A stretch of DNA of 64,000 bases from Paracoccus alkanivorans (GTDB lineage: Bacteria; Pseudomonadota; Alphaproteobacteria; Rhodobacterales; Rhodobacteraceae): the NCBI RefSeq assembly GCF_003697785.1, contig NZ_QOKZ01000001.1, positions 682,001 through 746,000 of the forward strand. Reading direction: 5' to 3'. Of this stretch, positions 34,470 through 41,618 are shown piece after piece (position 1 is the stretch's first letter; each line of letters starts with the position of its first letter). The position numbers and the translations under genes were made by a program. Under the pieces are notes generated by a model that saw only the letters and a list, made by a program, of their open reading frames with translations, was not told the DNA's origin and did not search any database.

Positions 34470-34646
34470 ATGACCGCAACACGCCCTGCCGACTTCGCCC
34501 GCCCCGGAACCAGCGTTCTGGCCCGGCTGCCACAGCATGACGCCACCGAACTGACCCGTGGTGGAAACCAGGCGCTGATCGTGCTGGATGAGCAGGTCTA
34601 TCAACTGCGCATCACGCGCGCGGGAAAGCTGATCCTGACCAAGTAA
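34470..34646 (+). CDS. hemP: Hemin uptake protein HemP
   Basis: A 58-residue protein whose C-terminal half, GNQALIVLDEQVYQLRITRAGKLILTK in parts (NQALIVLDEQVYQLRITR, then GKLILTK), is the HemP domain. The start at 34470 follows GAGG; in-frame ATGs at 34437 and 34458 are less well placed. HemP helps produce heme and iron uptake systems in other proteobacteria. No hmu or heme-receptor genes are adjacent here, so it is an orphan. An inverted repeat overlapping the promoter suggests iron control. A stem at 34650-34667 separates it from the convergent pseudouridine synthase gene. Confidence 0.85.
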   Translation: MTATRPADFARPGTSVLARLPQHDATELTRGGNQALIVLDEQVYQLRITRAGKLILTK

Positions 34647-34649
34647 AAG

Positions 34650-34667
34650 GGGGCGCTTTCGCGCCCC
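34650..34667. terminator. Hairpin between hemP and the pseudouridine synthase gene
   Basis: GGGGCGC-TTTC-GCGCCCC, a perfect 7-base stem between two convergent genes. There is no long T-run, so it is probably but not certainly a terminator for both. Confidence 0.5.
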
Positions 34668-34671
34668 GGTA

Positions 34672-35895
34672 TCAGCCCTTGGGCCTGCCGCGCGGCTTTC
34701 CCGCAGGACGTCCGCCCGGCTTGCCGGATGGCCGTCCGGCAGGTTTTCCGCCGAATGGCTTTCCGGCCCCGCCTTTGCCGGCTCCGCGTGGACCCTTGAA
34801 GTCCGGCTTACCCGAAAATTTGCGCGAACCCTGTCCTCCGGCGGGTTTCGCGCCAAAGCTGCGCCGCGGGCGATCGCCCGCCGTGCCGTCCCCGGCGCGG
34901 GAATTGCTCGTCGTTTCCCTCTTGCTCCATGACTTGCCGCCCTGCGCCGGGCGATCCTCGTCCGGCTTCGATCCGGCTCGAAACTTCCGGGGCACACCGC
35001 CCTCGCCCTCTGCACGGCGCGGAAGCCTGTCGTTGCCACGGAACGGGCGGCCCGTTTCGGGACGGGCATTGTCCTTGCTGCGCGGCTTGCGCGGCGCTTC
35101 GGCACCTCGAGGACGGATTTCGCGTTCCTTTTCGGACGCTTCACCGGTCAGCAGACCGCCAAGCTGGTCGCGAAGCACGCGGCGCTTGACCTCGGTCACC
35201 TCGTTCTTCTCCATGCCGGTCAGACGAAACGGGCCATAACCGACCCGAATCAGCCGGTTCACCTGCAAGCCGATATGGGCCATGGCCCGCCTGATCTCGC
35301 GGTTCCTGCCCTCGCGGATACCCACGGTCAGCCAGGCATTTGCACCTTGCTGACTGTCCAGCTTGATCTCCATCGGCGCGAATTCCTCGCCGTCGATGGT
35401 CACGCCCCGGCGCAGCGGCGCGAAGGTCAGGTCATTCGGCGTGCCATTGACCCGCACACGGTAACGGCGCAGCCAGCCTGTCGAGGGCAATTCTAACTGC
35501 CGCTTCAACTCGCCGTCATTGGTCAGTAAAAGCAGCCCCTCGGAATTAAGATCCAGCCTGCCGATGGTCATAACCCGGGGCAGATCACGGGGCAGTGCGT
35601 CGAACACGGTCTGGCGCCCCTTTTCATCCGCCTCGGTCGTCACGAGCCCGACCGGTTTGTAATACAGCCACAGCCGGGTTTCCTGCGGCTCGTCCAGTTT
35701 CTTGCCGTCAACCGTGACACGATCCGAGGGCAACACGTCCAAGGCCGGGCTGGCGATCTTTTCGCCGTTCACGGTGACACGGCCCTCAAGGATCATCCGC
35801 TCTGCCTCGCGGCGGCTGGCGAGGCCTGCGCGCGCGATCACCTTGGCGATGCGTTCGGCGGTGGGTTTGCTATTATTGTCGGGGCTGTCGGTCAT
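34672..35895 (-). CDS. RluB-type 23S rRNA pseudouridine synthase with long basic tail
   Basis: A 407-residue protein started at 35895, behind AGGAG. An S4 RNA-binding domain (RIAKVIARAGLASRREAERMILEGRV region, residues 15-60) is followed by the RsuA/RluB catalytic domain with GRLDLNSEGLLLLTNDG, catalytic Asp115. After about residue 250 the protein becomes a low-complexity tail of about 155 residues rich in Gly, Lys, Arg and Pro (KPAGRPSGKPGGRPAGKP-like repeats), which probably binds RNA. It modifies a uridine in 23S rRNA, like RluB. The divergent tadA gene lies 118 bases away. Confidence 0.9.
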   Translation of the reverse strand: MTDSPDNNSKPTAERIAKVIARAGLASRREAERMILEGRVTVNGEKIASPALDVLPSDRVTVDGKKLDEPQETRLWLYYKPVGLVTTEADEKGRQTVFDALPRDLPRVMTIGRLDLNSEGLLLLTNDGELKRQLELPSTGWLRRYRVRVNGTPNDLTFAPLRRGVTIDGEEFAPMEIKLDSQQGANAWLTVGIREGRNREIRRAMAHIGLQVNRLIRVGYGPFRLTGMEKNEVTEVKRRVLRDQLGGLLTGEASEKEREIRPRGAEAPRKPRSKDNARPETGRPFRGNDRLPRRAEGEGGVPRKFRAGSKPDEDRPAQGGKSWSKRETTSNSRAGDGTAGDRPRRSFGAKPAGGQGSRKFSGKPDFKGPRGAGKGGAGKPFGGKPAGRPSGKPGGRPAGKPRGRPKG

Positions 35896-36013
35896 GGCGA
35901 GTTCTCCTGCGCATCGCTGCGGTGGCAAAGAAAGCCTCTTACGCCCAATCTTTGCTGCGGGGAAGGTTCTTTTCACCGCTTGCACCGTCAGGCCCGGCTT
36001 GCGACAAGCGGAT

Positions 36014-36466
36014 ATGGCGGGTTTCACATCCCATATGGCACAGGCTTTGGCAGAGGCGCGAGCGGCGGCGGAGCGCGGCGAGGTTCCCGTCGGCGCTGTC
36101 ATCACCGACCCCGGCGGACAGGTGATCGCGGCTGCCGGGAACCGGACGCGCGAATTGTCCGATCCCACTGCCCATGCCGAGATACTGGCGATTCGCGCCG
36201 CGTGTGCGGCAGCCGGATCCGAGCGCCTGCCCGGTCATGGCCTGTGGGTTACGCTGGAGCCCTGCCCCATGTGCGCGGCGGCCATCTCGGCTGCTCGAAT
36301 CGCCGCATTATACTACGGCGCGGAAGATATCCGGATGGGCGGGGTCGCGCATGGCGCACGGGTTTTCGATCATCCGCAATGCCATCACCGCCCGCAGGTC
36401 TATGACGGGATCGGCGCTCACGAGGCTCGTGTCCTACTGCAAGCATTCTTTGAGGAGCGCCGATGA
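36014..36466 (+). CDS. tadA: tRNA-specific adenosine deaminase TadA
   Basis: A 150-residue zinc deaminase. The start MAGFTSHMAQALAEA matches the family; the frame is open earlier but that part overlaps the pseudouridine synthase gene. HAEI holds zinc ligand His54 and proton shuttle Glu56; LEPCPMC holds Cys84 and Cys87. It converts wobble adenosine 34 of tRNA-Arg(ACG) to inosine and is normally essential. The stop overlaps the HAD gene by four bases. Confidence 0.95.
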   Translation: MAGFTSHMAQALAEARAAAERGEVPVGAVITDPGGQVIAAAGNRTRELSDPTAHAEILAIRAACAAAGSERLPGHGLWVTLEPCPMCAAAISAARIAALYYGAEDIRMGGVAHGARVFDHPQCHHRPQVYDGIGAHEARVLLQAFFEERR

Positions 36467-37065
36467 AGCATATTGTTTTCGACCTGGGACAGGTTCTGAT
36501 CGAATGGACACCCGAGCCCGCATTCAACGGACATTTCAACGACATTGCCGCGATCCGCGACTGGATGGCGCGGGTGGATTTCGACGGATGGAACCGATTG
36601 CAGGATGGTGGCCGTCCGCTGGCCGAAGGATTGGCGGCAGCGCGCCAAGCCTATGGAGAGGATGCCGCCCCGCTGGAAAGCTATACCGCGAATTTTCCCC
36701 GCACGATAGCGAGACCGGTTCCCGGTAGCTGGGAGATCGCCGAAGCGTTGAGAGCGGCGGGACACCGGCTATTCGCGATCACCAATTGGTCGCATGACAA
36801 CTGGCCCGCCGCGCTGGACGGCTATCCGCGCCTCGGGACTCTGTTCGAGGATATCGTGGTGTCGGGAACAGAGAGGTTGCTGAAACCAGAGCCGGAAATC
36901 TATCTGACACTGACTCGCCGCAACGGAATCGCGGCGCAGGACTGTATCTTCATCGATGACAGCGCCTTGAATGTTCAGGGCGCGCGGGCCGTGGGAATGG
37001 ACGCGGTCCGGTTCACCGATAGCGAGACTTTGCGCATCGCTTTGAAGGAACGGGGCATCGGATAG
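36463..37065 (+). CDS. HAD-like hydrolase (YihX/haloacid dehalogenase type)
   Basis: A 200-residue HAD-superfamily protein: motif I FDLGQVLIEW with nucleophile Asp7, motif II ITNWS near residue 106, Lys in LLKPEPEIY and motif IV FIDDSALNV near 165-173. This pattern matches YihX-type phosphatases acting on sugar phosphates such as glucose 1-phosphate. It is co-translated with tadA through a four-base overlap. Substrate cannot be determined. It ends 39 bases before tRNA-Gly. Confidence 0.87.
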   Translation: MKHIVFDLGQVLIEWTPEPAFNGHFNDIAAIRDWMARVDFDGWNRLQDGGRPLAEGLAAARQAYGEDAAPLESYTANFPRTIARPVPGSWEIAEALRAAGHRLFAITNWSHDNWPAALDGYPRLGTLFEDIVVSGTERLLKPEPEIYLTLTRRNGIAAQDCIFIDDSALNVQGARAVGMDAVRFTDSETLRIALKERGIG

Positions 37066-37104
37066 CTTGCACCTTGCCGCCCGGCCTTTTATACGGGGCA
37101 TATT

Positions 37105-37178
37105 GCGGGTGTAGCTCAATGGTAGAGCAGCAGCCTTCCAAGCTGAATACGTGGGTTCGATTCCCATCACCCGCTCCA
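37105..37178 (+). tRNA. tRNA-Gly(TCC)
   Basis: A 74-base cloverleaf: acceptor GCGGGTG pairs with CACCCGC, T discriminator, encoded CCA. The anticodon loop CTTCCAA between CAGC and GCTG gives anticodon TCC. GGTTCGATTCC is the T-loop. The accessory island begins directly downstream, so its 3' end may have served as an integration site. Confidence 0.97.
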
Positions 37179-37223
37179 CCAATCTTCACATTATCGCTTT
37201 ATATCGACGCGGTAACGCCAAGC

Positions 37224-37254
37224 GTGTCCCACGCAGGATTCACCGATGGGACAC
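37224..37254. repeat. Inverted repeat just after tRNA-Gly
   Basis: GTGTCCCA and TGGGACAC are perfect 8-base arms with a 15-base spacer, 46 bases after the tRNA. It has no T-run. It could be a recombinase core or a leftover of an integration event; there is no integrase gene in the window. Confidence 0.4.
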
Positions 37255-37373
37255 TGCGGAACCGTAACCTATTCGACTCGCCCCCTTTCTGCATGACCCT
37301 GATCGTCAATGTTCCGCCGTAGTTCTGGTTCGGCTATAGTGAGCGGATATTTTGAGGATTTCGTGATTCGCTA

Positions 37374-38354
37374 ATGTTGTTGCATCAAGTTCCTATTCGT
37401 AATGACGCCTCCAAACCTTCCGAACTGACTATTCTGGCAGAAGCCGTTCCCGATGCCCCTCCCGCTCTGCTGAAGCAACTGTACGGTCCAGAAGCCCCTT
37501 CCCGTGTCTATATGCTGGTAGACGGGGTGTTGCGCAGCGAAGTAGCCGGAATTTTCGATCTGGACAGCATCGGCCTTCCTGCCCATTGCCTGTTCGAAGG
37601 GGACGCACTGGAAGCCGGACCTTGGCTGGTCGACATGTCGATCGGCGAGTCCGGAAATCCCAGCATCCTCCCCTTTCACCGAAAGTTCTTTACCGAGCAT
37701 TGGCCGATTGGAACCAGCCTGCTGATCCAGACAGATGCGTCCTCCATGGAGGTACGCCAGCATTTGCGTCGTTTTACCAAGCTGCCGGTACAGGATGATG
37801 GCAAGTGGCGGCTATTCCGGTTCTGGGATCCGCGCGTCCTATCCCCTTTCCTGCAAGCGATTGCCGAAGACGCACCTCGTCTGCGGCGGATGATGCTAAC
37901 CGATGACGGAAAGGAACTGCATTACATCATTCGCGATGGCGAAATAGATGTTCGGCTTTCTCCTGAGACCGAGAAACTGATCAAGACGCCAGTCACGCCA
38001 ATGCGCCTTCATTTTTCGGATTTCGACCCCATTGCTCGGACCCGGGCGGCAGATCGCCGGAAGCGCATGGCGGAGCGAATTCGAGCAGATTTCACTCAGG
38101 AATTGGAACACAGGCCAGCCAAAGCCATTGAAGCAGCTGTAGAGCATGCCATGCGGCATTTCGGGGCTTATGGCTTTCGCAATCACGCCTATCTGCATTT
38201 CTTTGCGGCCTGGACTGTTTTCTATGGGCCCGGTTTTGAGACCCGCGATCCGGCAGGGACGCTGGAAGAAATCTGCCGGTCTACTGCGCCAGAAGCTGAG
38301 CGGTTCAGGGCGTTTCGTGTCAGGTTCGAGAGCTTCAAGATGAGAGCCGCCTGA
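37374..38354 (+). CDS. DUF4123 domain protein (type VI secretion effector adaptor)
   Basis: A 326-residue protein. The DUF4123 region is at the N-terminus (RVYMLVDGVLRSEVAGIF, LFEGDALEAGPWLVDMS, then FRFWDPRVLSPFL near residues 143-155). DUF4123 proteins (Tap-1/TEC) bind an effector and load it onto a VgrG spike. The C-terminal half, with an Arg-rich RTRAADRRKRMAERIRADF stretch, probably contacts the effector. A GAGGA sits 15 bases before the ATG. The candidate effector gene starts one base after its stop. No VgrG gene is here, so the pair must use one encoded elsewhere. Confidence 0.85.
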   Translation: MLLHQVPIRNDASKPSELTILAEAVPDAPPALLKQLYGPEAPSRVYMLVDGVLRSEVAGIFDLDSIGLPAHCLFEGDALEAGPWLVDMSIGESGNPSILPFHRKFFTEHWPIGTSLLIQTDASSMEVRQHLRRFTKLPVQDDGKWRLFRFWDPRVLSPFLQAIAEDAPRLRRMMLTDDGKELHYIIRDGEIDVRLSPETEKLIKTPVTPMRLHFSDFDPIARTRAADRRKRMAERIRADFTQELEHRPAKAIEAAVEHAMRHFGAYGFRNHAYLHFFAAWTVFYGPGFETRDPAGTLEEICRSTAPEAERFRAFRVRFESFKMRAA

Positions 38355-38355
38355 T

Positions 38356-40035
38356 ATGTCGCCGCGTACACCGCCCGATCCCGCTGAAATCTCAACCCGC
38401 TCCGAACGCAGCGCATATGCCGAGGCGATACCGCCCGGTGATGTGACAGCGCCTTGTCGAGGGCCGGTAAGGGTTTGCGCCTATTACGACGATCCGTGGA
38501 AAACACCGGTGACCATGGTGCCATTGCGCATTACGGACCAGGATGGCGTGATCCTGGATGGCGGTGCCCGTACGCAAGGCTTACCCAGCTTCGGAATGCA
38601 GGATGGGCAGGAGATTGACGGAGTGCGCCCGGAACTGGGCAGGTTCGCCTTCAACGATGCAAAGCGCGGGACGGTGACCGCCGAACTGGTAGCGGACGCC
38701 TCTGCTCCCGCCCAGATCGCGGATCTGGAAGCCCAGATTATTGAGGACTTACGCGCCTTCGCCGCCAGCATGGAAACCGCGCTTCAGCCCTGGGTTCGTG
38801 ACTGGGAGGATTCCGGCTGGTGGGGTGTCGTCTCATCCGTGTGGGCGGGGGCCAAAAACGGTGCAATCGCCTGGTGGGAGGGCGAAGGTGAGTTCTGGTC
38901 GGCAGTCTGGGACTGGTTCGCTGGCCTACCGGAGATGGCAGGCGAGGCATGGGACAGCCTCACGGAAGGGGCGAAGGCCCTATGGGAAAACAAAGAACAA
39001 ATTCTCCGTCTCTTGCAGGATCTGGCCGAGGGGTCGGTCGTCGCATTCCGGCAGGGCCTCGAAGCACTGGGCCGAGCTTTGGCGAGCATTCCGGGCTTGG
39101 AGGAGATTGCCGACTTGCTTCGTCTTCTGGTCCAGCAAAGTGCCGAATGGATGGGGGCTTTGTACGAGATGGCCAGAACCGAGGTTCTCAAGGTTCTGGG
39201 CGCGACGCTGCTAGGCGTGGTAATGGCAACCACACCGAACTTCTGGGCGGAGATGGTTGGCACGGCGGGTGGCTATCTGATCCCGGAAATCATTCTGGCT
39301 ATCATCTTCGCATTCATTGCATTCTTTACCGGCGGTACCGGCGGGGCTGCACTCGCCGCGCGATTGAGTGTGTTTGTTGGGAAAGTAGCGACGAAGCTAC
39401 GGGCTGCCGGGCCCGCCGGGGCGGTAATCCTGCGGATGTTTGGGGCGGTTGACGCTGTTGGCGGGAAGATGGTCAGCCTCGTTAAGGCGTTGAAACGGAA
39501 CATCGCTGAGGAAGCAAAAGGCTCCACAAACGAAGTAATTGATATTAGACGTCCCATAGTACGTAAGAGCTCTCTCTCCCCTGAAAAAACCAAGGAAATA
39601 CTGGATACTCCGAAAGGCAGTAGGCCCGATCCGTCAACCTATATGTCACAAGCGGAAATTGATGAGCATCTCGCGCAATTTGACGACGGGGCGGTCCGCT
39701 TCGCTGACGTTGAATCCATGGAGAAATATGGAACGGCTGGCCCCCCCGGAGGATTTGTGATGCCAAAATCTGAATTTGAGCAAATGCTGTCAGATGCAGG
39801 CGGCAACCTTGGCGTCATGGAAGAGAAGCTCGGTTTCGATCCCGGGCATCTGACGGGCGGCAAATATCAGCCTGTTCTTATCGAAGCGGAGGACTTCAAT
39901 GGAATTCGAATCCCGTCAGGGAATGAGGGTGGTGCAAACGACTTCTGGCTCCCGGGAGGCTATACATCTGGCGGAATGCCTGAAGCTGTAATGGACTTTG
40001 ATGGTGTTGACTTTACACCGATAATACTTGACTGA
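38356..40035 (+). CDS. Candidate type VI secretion effector with C-terminal toxin-like domain
   Basis: A 559-residue protein, not recognised over its full length. Residues 1-130 look like a folded beta-rich part; 140-280 are helical with many Trp; 280-380 contain strongly hydrophobic segments (EIILAIIFAFIAFF at 311-324) as in membrane-inserting translocation regions. From about 395 the base composition falls to lower GC and the C-terminal domain ends in GFDPGHLTGGKY, RIPSGNEGGANDFW and LPGGYTSGGMPEAV. I recall similar C-terminal motifs in polymorphic toxins, but cannot confirm an activity. Position after a DUF4123 gene and before small genes supports effector-immunity logic. Confidence 0.72.
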   Translation: MSPRTPPDPAEISTRSERSAYAEAIPPGDVTAPCRGPVRVCAYYDDPWKTPVTMVPLRITDQDGVILDGGARTQGLPSFGMQDGQEIDGVRPELGRFAFNDAKRGTVTAELVADASAPAQIADLEAQIIEDLRAFAASMETALQPWVRDWEDSGWWGVVSSVWAGAKNGAIAWWEGEGEFWSAVWDWFAGLPEMAGEAWDSLTEGAKALWENKEQILRLLQDLAEGSVVAFRQGLEALGRALASIPGLEEIADLLRLLVQQSAEWMGALYEMARTEVLKVLGATLLGVVMATTPNFWAEMVGTAGGYLIPEIILAIIFAFIAFFTGGTGGAALAARLSVFVGKVATKLRAAGPAGAVILRMFGAVDAVGGKMVSLVKALKRNIAEEAKGSTNEVIDIRRPIVRKSSLSPEKTKEILDTPKGSRPDPSTYMSQAEIDEHLAQFDDGAVRFADVESMEKYGTAGPPGGFVMPKSEFEQMLSDAGGNLGVMEEKLGFDPGHLTGGKYQPVLIEAEDFNGIRIPSGNEGGANDFWLPGGYTSGGMPEAVMDFDGVDFTPIILD

Positions 40036-40042
40036 GGTAGGC

Positions 40043-40282
40043 ATGAAGCTCGGAAAAAAAATCTCAGGTTCCAAACGGAAAGAAGTGATCTTCGAGCCGA
40101 ACAGAATACTTGGCCCTACATGGTCCATCGAAAAAGTTGGCGATCGGTATATCTATGAGTACATGTCCGGTGGTTTAGCTGGCGGCCTAAAGCGCCACGA
40201 AATAACGAAAGCTGACTTTGAAGATGTGCGCGCAGGGCGTATGAGCGATTACGATTTGCTGCTCAAATATCATTTAAGCTGA
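40043..40282 (+). CDS. Small protein, candidate immunity protein 1
   Basis: A 79-residue protein begun at the ATG at 40043, behind GAGG; an in-frame TTG at 40028 overlaps the effector end and is unlikely. It is basic at the N-terminus and has GPTWSIEKVGDRYIYEYMSGG and a C-terminal DFEDVRAGRMSDYDLLLKYHLS in parts, typical of small globular immunity proteins. It follows the effector by seven bases, so it is the most likely cognate immunity gene. No signal peptide, so cytoplasmic. Not assigned to a named family. Confidence 0.62.
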   Translation: MKLGKKISGSKRKEVIFEPNRILGPTWSIEKVGDRYIYEYMSGGLAGGLKRHEITKADFEDVRAGRMSDYDLLLKYHLS

Positions 40283-40317
40283 CAGCCAAAACCGCCGAGC
40301 GAGCGACAAGGCAAAGC

Positions 40318-40571
40318 ATGAACATCGATGAAATGCAGCGGTATCTCAGCGCCCATGGCGTCGAAGAAGGAGAACTTTATACGCTTGGAAGGCTCGGCGG
40401 CGGAGAGGTTGATGGCATTGAGAAAATCGACGGGAAATGGTTCACGTATTTTAGCGAAAGGGGAAAAAAAGAAACTATGCGGAACGCGCAAGTGAAGCCG
40501 AAGCGTGCGAATATGTGGTGAAGCGTGCTGAAGACTTTGCGCGTCGTTTAGGAATCTGGAAGAATACCTGA
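40318..40571 (+). pseudogene. Small candidate immunity gene 2, frameshifted at an A7 run
   Basis: The start frame runs 67 codons from MNIDEMQRYL to a TGA at 40519-40521. At a run of seven A (40464-40470, just after FSERG) the -1 frame continues as KRNYAERASEAEACEYVV and KRAEDFARRLGIWKNT to a TGA at 40569-40571, giving about 84 sensible residues. The FSERG...SEAEAC pattern looks like a small immunity domain. Either a one-base deletion inactivated the gene, or slippage at A-AAA-AAA restores it. The start lies 35 bases after the first small gene. Confidence 0.6.
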
Positions 40572-40645
40572 CTGAACCTTGGCAAGCCCGTAGTTTGCAG
40601 CTCGGCATGGGCTGCTCTTTATACTAGCCGCGTACCCACTTCCAC

Positions 40646-40905
40646 GGCTTTGTTGCGCAAAGGGTTGACGGGATTCATCTTGTGAATCCAGCGTGATACC
40701 TTTGGGCATGAGCAGCTGGACCCCGACGAAATACAAGACCACGAACTGGTCGTTCTATAATTCCGCCCCGAAGCGCCGTGGCTCGCTGACCATCTGGTTT
40801 GATCCATCGATGATCTGGTCGCCGCCTCCAAGCGGCAAACGAGGCCGCCAGCAAGCTTACAGCGATGCCGCCATCCAGGTTTGCCATGGTGGCCTCCGCT
40901 TCTGA
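40646..40905 (+). mobile_element. IS5-family insertion sequence remnant (left end and transposase N-terminus)
   Basis: GGCTTTGTTGCGCAAAG at 40646-40662 matches the terminal repeat style of IS5/IS903 elements. The transposase starts near 40708 and reads KYKTTNWSFYNSAPKRRGSL, then TIWFDPSMIW, GKRGRQQAYSDAAIQVC, which is the IS5-family N-terminus; at about 40890 similarity stops and the frame ends at 40905. The catalytic part and right end are missing. From 40906 to about 41075 I see no gene, only a short open stretch without known motif. It marks the right border of the accessory island. Confidence 0.8.
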
Positions 40906-41075
40906 GCGCTGGAACGCCCTGATCGGATGCCCCGCCTGCGGATTTTGGACCACCGGATCCCGCGCCTGCATCACGACGGAATTAAGCCGCGCTTCTGCGC
41001 CGGGAAGGCGGATTTTGGCATGCGTGATGTCAGGTTCAAAGTTCACAATAGAAAATTACTATCAATTAACGGAAT

Positions 41076-41087
41076 ATCAATATTGAT
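41076..41087. promoter_or_regulatory. Palindrome upstream of the formate dehydrogenase operon
   Basis: ATCAATATTGAT is a perfect 12-base palindrome in AT-rich DNA, 55 bases before the fdsG start. A nearby ATCAATTAAC resembles half of it. It may be the operator of a LysR- or other-type regulator encoded elsewhere; no regulator gene adjoins the operon. Confidence 0.35.
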
Positions 41088-41141
41088 TTTGTATTGAATG
41101 ATCGTGATTCTGGCATTCGAAGCAAATTCGAAAGGCCAGCC

Positions 41142-41618
41142 ATGCAAGTGAATGCGCCAGCGCCGACCGAAGAGGACATCCGCGCCATTATTGTGCCGCT
41201 TGCCTCTCTGGAAGGGCCACTTCTGCCAATGTTGCACGCGTTGCAGGACAGTTACGGACACGTACCGCAGACCGCCGTGCCGGTTCTTGCCGATGTGCTG
41301 AATCTCGGGCGTGCCGAAGTTCACGGGGTTATCAGCTTTTATCATGATTTCCGCGATGCGCCTGCCGGTCGGCATGTGCTCAGGATCTGCCGGGCAGAGG
41401 CCTGCCAGTCGATGGGTGCCAACTCGCTGGCGGAATCCACGTTCAGGAAACTGGGTATCAGCTGGCACGATACAACCAGAAATGGCGCCGTGACGGTCGA
41501 GCCTGTTTATTGCCTGGGGCTTTGTGCCTGCGCCCCGGCAGTGATGCTGGATGACCGGGTTGTCGGGCGCGTGGACGACGCCCGCATGGACAAGCTGCTG
41601 AGCGAGGCGGGCGCATGA
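41142..41618 (+). CDS. fdsG: NAD-dependent formate dehydrogenase gamma subunit FdsG
   Basis: A 158-residue [2Fe-2S] protein of the NuoE type, started at 41142 behind AAAGG; a TTG at 41094 is in frame but unlikely. Cluster cysteines are in CRAEACQS and CLGLCACAP; the HGVISFYHDF stretch is typical. It passes electrons from FdsA towards FdsB and NAD+. First gene of fdsG-fdsB-fdsA-fdhD-fdsD; it overlaps fdsB by four bases. Confidence 0.94.
   Translation: MQVNAPAPTEEDIRAIIVPLASLEGPLLPMLHALQDSYGHVPQTAVPVLADVLNLGRAEVHGVISFYHDFRDAPAGRHVLRICRAEACQSMGANSLAESTFRKLGISWHDTTRNGAVTVEPVYCLGLCACAPAVMLDDRVVGRVDDARMDKLLSEAGA

Noticed and set aside
37074..37322. A small plus-strand frame over tRNA-Gly
   Set aside because: It overlaps the tRNA gene and has no ribosome site or homology pattern.
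37374..40571. A prophage reading of the accessory island
   Set aside because: No integrase, capsid, tail or lysis genes are present; the adaptor gene points to type VI secretion instead.
40675..41046. A minus-strand frame of 123 codons across the IS remnant
   Set aside because: It is partly antisense to the IS transposase fragment and crosses the deletion junction; no known domain.
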